DNA of 64,000 bases, taken from Panonychus citri. Lineage: Eukaryota > Arthropoda > Arachnida > Trombidiformes > Tetranychidae. Both the position numbers and the translations under genes were made by a program. This document shows, one piece after another, positions 26,501 through 38,500 of this stretch; the first letter of the stretch is position 1, and every line of letters begins with the position of its first letter. The DNA is taken from the NCBI RefSeq assembly GCF_014898815.1, contig NW_026515541.1, positions 1,426,001-1,490,000 on the forward strand, given 5' to 3'. The notes beneath the pieces were generated by a model. It saw only the letters and a list, made by a program, of their open reading frames with translations, made no database searches and was not told the origin of the DNA.

Positions 26501-29500
26501 GGTAACCCTTTAACCTACAAAGTGTTTACTTTTCAGATGAATAAGGCCCAAGGACATGACATAGTTGAGGGGTCAAAGTTAACGATGGAAAATATTGAAT
26601 AAACCTATTCCATGTTGTGAATACAAGTAATGGTGGAAAAACTTTTGATCTTTTTTTTCGTGACAAATATTCTGATGATTTCATTAAATGTGACAAATTC
26701 AAATTCAAATTAACTGTGTCAGTCATTTGAGCTCTTTAATTGGATTCGGATGATACAAACTGAGAAGTTGAATTCGTGTAAAATGATTGAACCTTTCACT
26801 CGTTTCCTGAAATCAACAAAATTTGACTTTGATGTCACTTTCGGTGGTCATTGAGTTGATCGTTGTCGTCACGTTAATCGTTTTGAAAGGAAAATCTAAT
26901 TATTACGCTAATTTTGCTTATTACAGAAATCCAGCTAAAGACTTTGGTTTTACAGCCACTTTTCAAAAATCATTCGCATTTTAATGATAATCAAGTGAAG
27001 ATAACTTTTGATATCTAATCAGTGGGCCATTTTAAGAGACTAAATCACTTAAATGAGAGGAAAATACTTATGATCATGCATCATGTATCTCTGGGTTAAC
27101 TGTGTCTCTCATTGATTACATTCAACTGTGTGAATGATTTAAAAACTGGTTGCAAATTCAAAGTCTTTGGCTGTACATAAAAAATTGATATCATTTGTCA
27201 TCTTAATCACTTTGCTTGTACATCATGATTATTTATCACCTATCTATCGATTAACCTGGATAAGGATGATGATGATGGACAAGATGAGGACAAAGATGAA
27301 GATAACAATTGAAGGGGTTTAAGTTTCGCTGATTAAGTGATAGACAAGCGGAAGATTAGTAACTTAAGGTAATCAATATTGTCACCATAATCAGAAGGAA
27401 ATAGGAGTCTAAAGGTTGGAGGTAATGTTGAAGCAAAAAAAGAGAGACGTGGTATCCTGTGGATATAATATAAGGAGGAAATAGTGGAAGTTGAATGGAT
27501 ATCCAATGTCAGGTCAATTGACACGAAACAATGCAAATTAACGTGACCATTGAAATCACTAAAAGGATGATAAAGAAAGTGAATTGGTGAGATAGAAGTC
27601 AAAGGATCAGAAATGGATGGAGAGAGAGAGGAAATGAAGTACGATGAAGATAATCTCGAGTCTGCAAGAGATGAAGTTAAAGAAGATGATGATGATGAAG
27701 AAAGTAAGATGAATAGGTCAATCAAATGATGGATCATTGAGCTGAGTTTGCAAGATTTGAGTAAACATACTTGATGATGAGGATGAAGATAATGATAATG
27801 GTCAAGAAGAGGAGACGAAAAAAATAAGTAAAGGAGTTACTCTGTTTTCTGATGCAAAGAATGTTCATCATCCTCATCTTCATCCTTAAAAGATCTTCTT
27901 GATTAAGTGCACTTTATCCCGAACTTGTCATAAGTAGTATTACAGTTTATATCCTTGTTCATCATCATTCTCTCTCTCTCAGTGTTTGCTGTTTAATCTT
28001 GAAGTAATTGTCAGTTATCATTTCCATAGACATTACAAAGTATTAATAACATTATCATGAGAAAGTTTTTTTCTCTCAACGTTATTTTTTGGTCTACATT
28101 GTATTGTACTGAGCCTTTTATCCTCATTACTTTATCGCTTGAATATTTGCATATAAATCTATTGTCTTTCCGATAATTGGATCAACTTTTATTCTACAGT
28201 TAAGATGGATGAGATTTTTAGGACTAGATTGGACCGAAACTTTGAGATTCTACGAAAATTTACACTTTAGTGCTGATGGATAATCTGAATATGAAATGAG
28301 ATCCATTCATGAGAAATTCTAATAGAAAAATAATACTTATTATTATAAAATACAAGTATGTAAGTACCGTTAAGTGGGACAAGTTTTCCCATGAACAGTA
28401 AATATAAACGAATTCGCCGCTCGGTTAATTAAAAAGTTGAGCTCGAGCTATTTGATCAGTTTCCTTCTAATAACGTTATTTATTTCACTCCCAATACTTT
28501 CAAATTATAGTTATGAAATAGTCGACGTTGAAACTTTAGATTATTAGATATTAATAGATGTAATCGGTATCATCGTGTATTAATATCTGAAAATGAACGA
28601 GAGCGTCAGAGTTGGTATAGTTTAATGATATTTGTTCAGCCGTAGAATTGGAAGATGAGGGCGATGAATTGAACGATGCAGCAGCCGATGAAACTGATTG
28701 CGAAAAAGCAGACGAAAAGGATTGTACAAATTGATTAGCATTAAATGTGTTAAGATAACCGATGTTAACCAGGCCATTTACTATTGCTGATGCTAGAATT
28801 GATGCCACATCCGATACAGGCTGTGCTTGTTGTAAAGAGTTCAAGTCGAAGGTAAAAGTTCTTGATGAACTTGAAGTAAGCGAGGCATCTACTAAACTAA
28901 TAGACAGAATAGTTATGAAAATAATAATTACAATAAAACTTGAAAATTTGATATTATTCATGTTAGAGAGATGAGATATTTTTGAACACAGTTTTTAAAA
29001 TCTTTGCTTAACTTAAACTTTTATTTTGATGTTTTGATCAGAAAATGAGCTTTCAATCGTGAAAATTTCAATTTTATATGTTGACGTTGTACATGTACTT
29101 TGATTAATCAGATGATCTTATATGTAAAGATTAGTAACTGATCATTAGTAAACTTTTTGCTATGCTCAAATTTTACTATTGACTAAACATTAGGTACCTT
29201 GAATATTATTTGTTTTGAGTAAATAAAGTTATAACAATTGAATACGAATTCAATGACAAACTGTTGGATTTTACTTAGATTATGAACCATTTTACCGATT
29301 AAAAACCTGAAAATATTAAAATTATATTTAAGCACTTGCTATTCTTCATATCGTTTGATATTTCAGTTGTATTTCAACTTATTTTCATCAAGTAAAATCA
29401 TTTAAATAATAATTTTTCTACAAAGATTGACAGATAATCTTATCATGGGAAACAAAGTCATGAGCTAGAAAAGTTTAACCTTGGAATCAAGCAAAAAGTC

Positions 29501-32500
29501 ATCAATACAATACCAATATCACATGGCACTAATACTTACTCTTGAACAAACATCATCAATAGATTATCAAATAAACATTTTATCATCTTTTTTAAATTTG
29601 GTTAATTTTCCATATTGAAACAAAACTTTTCCGGCAAATCCTAAGAAAATTTTGGAAAACTCTGTCAATTGGATGCTCAAAACTTATAGTTACTCTATTT
29701 GTAATTAGTCTTGTAATTTTTCTAGAATGATAATCATCTATAAACTATCATGATTATCTTATAGAGTAGAGATGGATTTTCGGTATTTTATCGGAACGTT
29801 TTCTGTATCGACGTGGATCTTGATAAAAGCAATTGGTTCTCTATTTGATATGAAAAGCTAAGAGGGAGCAAAATCACTTGCTCAAACATTTGTTGAATTA
29901 AATTTAAATGAGTAAGTTTTACTGTTCAATTACATTATAAATACATAATATTTACAAGTTCAACTCGATTCTATGACTCTATTATTTTCTTATTAACTAT
30001 TTACTAAGCATTTCGCCTTCGCCTACTAATTGATCAGTTATGTTATTCATTATCGGGGCTTATTCACACTGGAAAGTGTTTTGACTTTGATTCCCAATAA
30101 ACAAACTTATTGGAAACCGTTAGATTCCTCTCATTCGCCACCTTTTGCTTTATCCCTTGAGTTTATGTAAAATGATTAAGGAAACAACATTATTCCATCA
30201 AATCAAATACAATGAAAATTAGAATCTTCAGCAATGCATGTATTAGAGTAATTAGTTGACGAGCAGTTGAAATCTTTATTTCATTCATTTGCTTCTCATT
30301 ATTACCATGTTATTTTATCTATCATCTTTCTCCATGTTGTTCTGATAAAAGGAAAATGTTCATTAATCAGACAGAAAAAGTTGAGTCTGGCTCAGGTTTA
30401 TTATGAAATTTATAATTCAATTTCTTTTGCCAATAACATACTAATGATCAGATGATTAATAAATGAATACAATACATTTATTTCATTATGAGTTTAATTT
30501 AGGCGTTTATCTCAATAGTTTTCAATGGTTAAAGATACAGTTAATGGTCATTCATGCACCTTGAATATCGACATTGAAGTTTGATAATTGCTTCGTTGTC
30601 ATCTGCTTATTATTATACTGCTTTGTATATAATGTCTACACTGAATAGAAATTCATATCTCTTGAAGTAAACAAAGTGCAAAGCGAAAAAGTCAAAAAAA
30701 CGATGCCATCAATAAGTGGGAGTTTTTGGTAACAAATAACAACAATAACGATGATGGTGATGATCATTTATATGTGATAACACCGGTAGACATGAAACTT
30801 TGATGCTACAATTAGGTCGACATTTAATGGGAATAAGATTGTCTCTCAATCAAAAAGGATTGAAAGCAACTTATTGCCAACGATGAAGAGATGATGACAA
30901 TTTTCTACTCATTTTTTTCATCTTCTCTTCTGGCATTGATATGATGAAACAGAAATTGTTATTATTTTAACATTGATTCTTAGAATCGAACAAAAGAAAG
31001 TTCTTATTTTTGCAATATTCTGTGGAATATTGATAAGATAAAGATGGAATAGAATAAAATTGTTTTAATTAATACATACAATGAATAATTTAACATGCAT
31101 TAATTGTTGAGATGCTTTTTTTGTAAATTAAGATTATCTACTAATCATTGGGTACCTCAGTTTCTGTTTTTTAAGTGAACAAAGCTATTAATAAATACAG
31201 TAGATAATTGTCTCAATCAAAATATTTAACGCAATGATCTTGATTTCAATTCACATCAAATTAAATGCGATTTTTGACGATTATTTATTCTCTCCTGGCT
31301 CTCTTTCAATATGTCGATCAAATTTTGCAATCCAGTTGGATAGCCATCTTCATGATTTCCCAATATCCATGGCGAAACATGATCAATGGTGACACCTTTC
31401 GGTAGAGGTATTGTCTTAGCAAAATCAATCATCTAAACACCCATATTATCAAATTCTCCGAATTCTTGGAAAACGTTTTTCAACTTATTACGAGTTCTAA
31501 CTGAGAATAATTCTTTGGCAGTAGTTTTTATTGTTTCTGTCTGCTCAATTGAAGACGGAGAGAGAGATATAAAAGTATACAGTATAATTATTTATATTTT
31601 ATAATTTTATGTCCCTTTCTCCGTCTTCAATTGAGCAGACAGAAACAATAAAAACTACTGCCAAAGATTTATTCTCAGTGAGAACTCGTGATAAGTTGAA
31701 AACCGTTTTCCAAGAATTTACAGAATTTGATAATATGGGTGTTTAGATGATTGATTTTGCTAAGACAATACCTCTACCGAAAGGTGTCACCATTGATCAT
31801 GTTTCGCCATGGATATTGGGAAATCATGAAGATGGCTATCCAACTGGATTGCAAAATTTGATCGACATATTGAAAGAGAGCCAGGAGAGAATAAATAATC
31901 GTCAAAAATCGCATTTAATTTGATGTGAATTGAAATCAAGATCATTGCGTTAAATGTTTTGATTGAGACAATTAGCATTTCTCATAAACTGAATTTAAAT
32001 AGTTGATGAAATTATTTTGTCATCAGCTGAGACAATGTGTGCTCGGAGATGACTTGTACTTAGAGATCCAGTGATCAATCGGTATCAGTGGCAGAGATTC
32101 ATGGAGAATTTATTTGTTGTTAACCAGAAACTAATTGTTTCGGCTTGATCATATTCTAAGTCATATTAAGATGGATTTTTCACAATGAACTTTCAGATGA
32201 TCAATATGTTGTGTGATAGTTGAGAAAAGTATCGATCGAAAGTATCAGTGCTCAAAAAAAAGTATCGATACTATCGAGTATTGTGTAAAAGCAAGTGGTA
32301 CTCGATATTTAAAGTGTTTTGGCCGAAAATCGAGCTAATAATCCAAGATAATGACAATTTCTGAACTTTTTCCGCTTTTATCTGATTCTTTTCCTTTGGT
32401 TATTTGCCTTCAAGTATCGGTACTAAGCCACAAAGTATCGGCTTTGACACAAAGTGGGGTATCGATGCTATTACTCAAAAGTAAAGTATCATCGCAACAC

Positions 32501-35500
32501 TAGATGATCATCGATGAATGGATTTTATCTTTTTGAAATTCATTTACAAGTTTAATTATCTCATCGATTTTTTTATCCAGCTTTGGAACTCAACTTCGTC
32601 AGAACTGCCAAAATAATTGAGATTTTTTGTTCTTCTATCGATATGTAAATTAATTAACAATAATCGAAATAATTTTCAAATTATTTGTTCAGTTAGTTCA
32701 TAAAATATTACGACTTTAGCAAAAGTTCCCAAACTTTGGCCCAGGTTAGTAGACCGTAAGAAGAAGGTGGAAAGGTTCCTAATAACAATAATAATAGATT
32801 AATTTTCTCAATGATAATCAGTCAGTTCTCAGGAACCAGAGTGAAAGAATAGCCTGATTAGTAAAGATTTTTTTCTCTTCTTTTTCCTAGTTTTTCTCTT
32901 TCCTTGATAAAAGAATTCCAACATTCTGTTTATCAGAACTTTTTTTTCTATCGAATCTTCTGACAGATGAAGGTTCATCTTTCTACCATTTTCTCAGCTT
33001 AACTTTTCGTAATTAACTAGAAAGAGAATGAGACTTCTTAGTGTTTCCATTTTTTTTCTTCCACCCACTTCCTCCTTTTCCACCTTCACTCTATAAGCCA
33101 CTCTCATCATTTCATTTCGTTAATGTTTCCACTAGTTAAACTTGATCATCATCATCAACATGATGAGGAAGAAAAAAAATCCTTTCATCAACTTCATCAT
33201 TATCATTTGTTGTTGTTTATAAGTAACATCTTAACTCAGCTGATGATGAAACTGAGAGTTGATTCAGTGATGATCATCATGATGGTTGAACATCAAAATA
33301 AGAGCAAAAAAATGAATCAACTAATAATAAGCTTACAATATATATAATAATAATATCATGCTCGTTATGTTGAATGAAATGATAAATTAATCAATGAAAA
33401 AAAATAGATGATGATGATAATGATGGTGAGGATGGGAAACACTAAACTGAATCAAATTAACAGTTAACTAATAATAATAATGTAATTTGATTGCAATTGA
33501 CTTTGTACACTCACTTTGTACAGATTAATATATAAATCTTATCATTATTGTGATAACCTGAAATTGTATCAAATTGTTTGACCAGTAAAAAAAAGTGTAC
33601 TAAGTATTATCGGTGAGGATTCAAAAGCAATTTAGTCTAAAACTAATGAATACGATTCTCAAGTTATCAGAACTTTTTATGATAAAAAAAAAGTTCTGAA
33701 GAGAAAAAATAATTTCCTCAATGTTTATCTTTTCTCTATCATCATGATAGCTTATGGATCTGAACTTGATGATGATTATGGTGATGAAAAGACATTGAGG
33801 ATTGAAATTGTTGGCAGAAAGATTTTCCTCTAATAAAGTAATAATAGTACATTGTTACTACTACTGATGATGATGATGATGATGATGATGAAAATAAAGA
33901 TAAAACCTGGTGAAGATGCGGATCAAGATGAGTGTCTTCTGTATTGAATTCTCATGAGAAGTCTCATCATAGTAGCTTAATGTTTCCTTATGCAATCTCA
34001 CTTTCTCTCTTTCTTCATTTTCCTATGGACTTTTACTCCAACTCTTTGGATTTTCCCTTTGTTGTTTATATCCCTACAAGCTAAATATCCTAATTGTAGG
34101 GTCAACATCATCAAGGAATCATCTTCATCTTTTATCCTCAAGTTGAGAATCTAAATGGTTACCTTTTTGACTTTTTCTAACCATCAGCATCAGTAGAGTT
34201 AGAAAGATGAGATTAAAAATGAGTAGACAAAAGTTGGATAATGTTGGATGATGATGATGATGATAATGGTCAAGAAATGATGGCAACTGGACCTAAAACT
34301 TTATCATTACCTAAGATCATTATTATTGTTCATTGAGATACTCCAAGAAAACTACAAACTAGCCCAGAGAGACTTGTTTCATATTGAAAGGTAGGGTAAT
34401 TATTTACCCACCTCTATGGGCTCATCTGAACCTTATTTACCTTTAGGGCATTTACCCTGAAAAAAAGTTTCTTTTTTTTCCTCCAGATTATTATTATTAC
34501 CTTCTTCATGTCATGTCCCACCTCCACTCCCTTTACACTAAGGCTCAAGTCTTTCTACTAATTGTTTCCTCATCTTACTTCCACCACTTATCTACCGATA
34601 TCTATTATCGTCATCATTTCTCTCTCTCTCTCTCTCTTCTTCATCTTATCAAATCACTCACTCTCTCTTTCTTCACTTTGAATGAGAGGGAAAAAATCTT
34701 TAGAAAAAAACGAAACTCGAACCAAAAAAAAGTTTCGAAAAAGTTTTTATTTCTATCCTTCAACGTATTCGATTGGAACTCTTGAGTTAACTAAAAGTTC
34801 TGGTTCTCTAGACACTTAGTTCATTGATTGAATACATGATAAATTCAATTGTAATTGATAATCTTCTTTCTTTATTAACCTTTAATCCTTTATTATCTTA
34901 GACTAAACAAACAGTTAATCTTAATCATCATCATCATTATCTTTACCTGTAAACTATTATTTTGATTAACTTTATCAGTATCATTTACATTTAACAATCA
35001 AGTTACCCAGGTAACCTTATTAACATTAATACCTATTCAATTGAGGTTCAACTCAATTACCAATACACTTTACCTGATAATAATCATGTTAATATGATTG
35101 TTGCTGTTTTCATGATAATATTTTTTTTGTTTCTCCATTGATGTTATCATGATTAGCATTGTAACAGTTTTCATCTGTCTATACAAATTACCAGGTAACA
35201 ATGACTACCAACCACTGATTAGTAAATAGATGAGAGAGTGAGTGAGAGAGAGAGAGAGAGATGATATCACCAAAAAAAAAGATCTCTCTGGAAACAATAG
35301 AATAGAAAAGTAAATATTATAAGATAATAATAAGATCTCATGTATGATTATCATGATAAAAGAAAAAAAAAGTGAAATATACTCAAGAGAATTGACAATA
35401 TATTCTTATAGTTTTTTTTCCATGATGATATTATTATTATTTCCATTTTCGTATCGGAACTGAACTGAATTCAATTCAAGCAATAAGAGATGAAGAAGAA

Positions 35501-38500
35501 AAATAATAATAATGATAATACATAAATAAAATGGTTCGGAAATTGAAGTAATAATAATGTATAAACATTCAATTACATTAACTAATGTTAAATATGTACC
35601 AATCAACTTGTTCATGATAATAATCATGATGATAATATTAATCTATTGATGATGATTATGGCTGAATTTACAATTGATTAACAAGGATGAAAAAAAAGTA
35701 TAAGTAGTTTTTATTTATCTTTATCTTGACCCAGTGTCTTAATGTCAACGTGATCATTAGGTGGGTAAAGTGTTGAGTGTCCACCTTTGGTTATTAAATG
35801 TATGAACTTAAGGATGAAATATAATTAAGACTGAAAGATGACCAGATAATAATTCACCTTTATGAGGTAAAAATTGTTTATCAACAATAGTATTACATGT
35901 ACATGTAGATGGCCATTGGTCAGTATTAACGATTTTCTCTTTATTTTTTATTTTTTCGTTATAACGGTCATCATAATGATGGTCATCCTAATCCCTACTA
36001 ATGGTATTAATTTTTCTAACTTACTATTAAAAGGTATTATCAACACCTTAAGAATGATGATCAATGTTATTAGGTAAATTTTATCTACTCTCTGGTCAGT
36101 CTATTACACTGGTCAAGTCTTTTCCTCAATTGGATTTTCTTTGCTTCTTGTTTTTTTCCTCTTCTTCTTTATCTTTGGCTCTAATTTTGGTCAATCCTCT
36201 TAAAAAGTAAACAGGTAAATCTTTGTACCTGGTGGTCAGTTTTGTGAGAATGATAATCTTCAGCCTTTGATTAGCTTTGATCAGGTACATGGAGCTATGG
36301 ATTAGTGTTTGGATAAAGAGACAATTTCATGTTCATTATTGCTATATGCTTATTCGTAACTCAATTGACTGAAATTTCAATTAAAAAGTTAATTTAATTA
36401 CAAACATCGATTGTTACAAGTCAACTGCATCATTTGCTAAATTATGATCCAATTTTAACAATAACAATTTCCTCTAATTAGTTTGAAATTTTTTTTCTCT
36501 CTCTCAACATTTTAGTTGATATAAATAACTAATATAATTATTGGAAAGTGATTAACGGAATTTTCAATCATCCTAAATGATGTGATGGTGATTATGATTA
36601 TGGTGGATGATTTAATTGTTGTAAACAATGATAATAACAATGTAATATTAACAACAATCAAGGATAATGATGTTTTCAGGAAAAAATTAGTTGCAGGGAA
36701 AAAATTATGATTGAAAAATGAGTGAAAAAAAACTCATAGAAGTGAAAATTGGGTCAAAGTGATAATTGATTCTGACGTTAATCGTTGAGAGTTCAGGGTT
36801 TTACTCAGCACTGAAAGTCATGGTAATAATAGTAATAGAGATGATGATGAAGATAATGAAGATAATGATGATGAGGCAGAAAAAAAACACAAAATTACAA
36901 AGTTGATTAGGTTCATTGCCAATAGAATCTATTGGATTAGAATCAAGAATTTTTTTCCATCTTCGATATTGTAAAGGGAAAAAAGTTCTGATGAACTTTT
37001 TTCCGCTTCTTTTTTTCATGATGGAGCTTGATGAATATATAAACTTATGAATTCAGAATTACATGTGAACTTTTTTTCCGTAATTCTTGATATACGAGTC
37101 AATGAGATGTTCTCATTGATGATTACCAATCATAACACTTGATCTGAATTAACTTTTCATGTTGGTTATTTTTCTTGCATTTCCAGTTAATCACAATTAA
37201 TCAACTGAATTTTTTTCTGTCGATGTATTTATGATAATAGAATGGAATATACTGAGTATATTAGATGAATAATAGAGTAAGTTCTGAGTTGAAGAAGATA
37301 AAAAAATGTTCTAGTTGTGAATCTGAAAAAGAAATTAATCATCATTATTATATCTCGAGTCAGAACTTTATCTGAATTAATTAGACGGGAAATTTGATTC
37401 ACAATCAACAGTTTCAAATGAGAGTAATTTTCACTAACGTTGGTCATTCTGACGATCATGACGAACTGATGATTTTATATTCACATGGAGATTCAGGAAA
37501 AGTTCCGAAGAAAATGTTTAGATAACTCTGAATTCGAGCTCGATTTCATGGTGATAGATTGAATCTTTATGTTCATGGTTTTGTATTTCTGCTGATGATA
37601 TTGCAATATCAATGTTAACCTTTCATTTCAACTAAAGATGATCAAGATCAACAATCTCATCTCAATGAAAGCACAAGATCAATATCGCCTGAGGCTATTG
37701 AATCAAACAAGCAAATTTCTGTGAGCATTTCAACAGTTAAAGTAAACTTAACGGTTAACCGAAATTGTAATAATATTTATAACAATTTGAAAGGTTGATT
37801 GTTGTTAAATCATCAACAGTTTGATGGTTTAACTTAACCAGCCAATTTGATTAACCGATCGATTGTAATAACAATTGAGCTAATCTAAATTTCTTGAATC
37901 GATTTTATTAATAATGAACAAAAATTGGAAAGTTAATCACATCATTATTTTACCAATAGACAACAAGATAATCAAACTAATTTAGCTGATATTAATTTCC
38001 AACTCTAATCATTATTTCAACTAATTATTTTCTTATATCATGATAACAGTTATCACTATGATACATATGAAACTTTGCATTTACCATGAAAATATATTAA
38101 TATTATCAACTTTTCATTGAAACTGATTCTCAAGTGAGTTAATTTCTGTTGGAAAAACTTTAAAGTTGATTTAGTTTCATCTTTGAATAAATAACAACAT
38201 CATTAGGAAGAAAGTACCATGTAAATTTGATCATTTTTTTCACTTTGTTTATCATTAAAATTGATTAATCTACAAGGGAATTGTAATCACAATCAATTAG
38301 ATTTTCATTTGAAAAACTATTTGCAAATGTAAATCAATTTATTCTTACATGATGACAGTTTCAACTGGAAACTTTGTTCCAATTTTAATGAGCAAAAACT
38401 CATAAGGTTTTATCGGTGAACTCATTTCATCTCTAATTCATGGTAATAATATTCATTTGGCCCACTAATCAAAATCTACTGGACTTAATCATGATTTTCA

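Noticed and set aside
27333..27737. 134-codon minus-strand open frame starting with a Ser run
   Set aside because: The Ser run comes from a GAT/ATC repeat and the remainder has no family features. A small gene is possible but unsupported.
28762..28974. Plus-strand frame opposite the secreted-protein gene
   Set aside because: Antisense shadow; the minus frame has the signal peptide and poly(A) signal.
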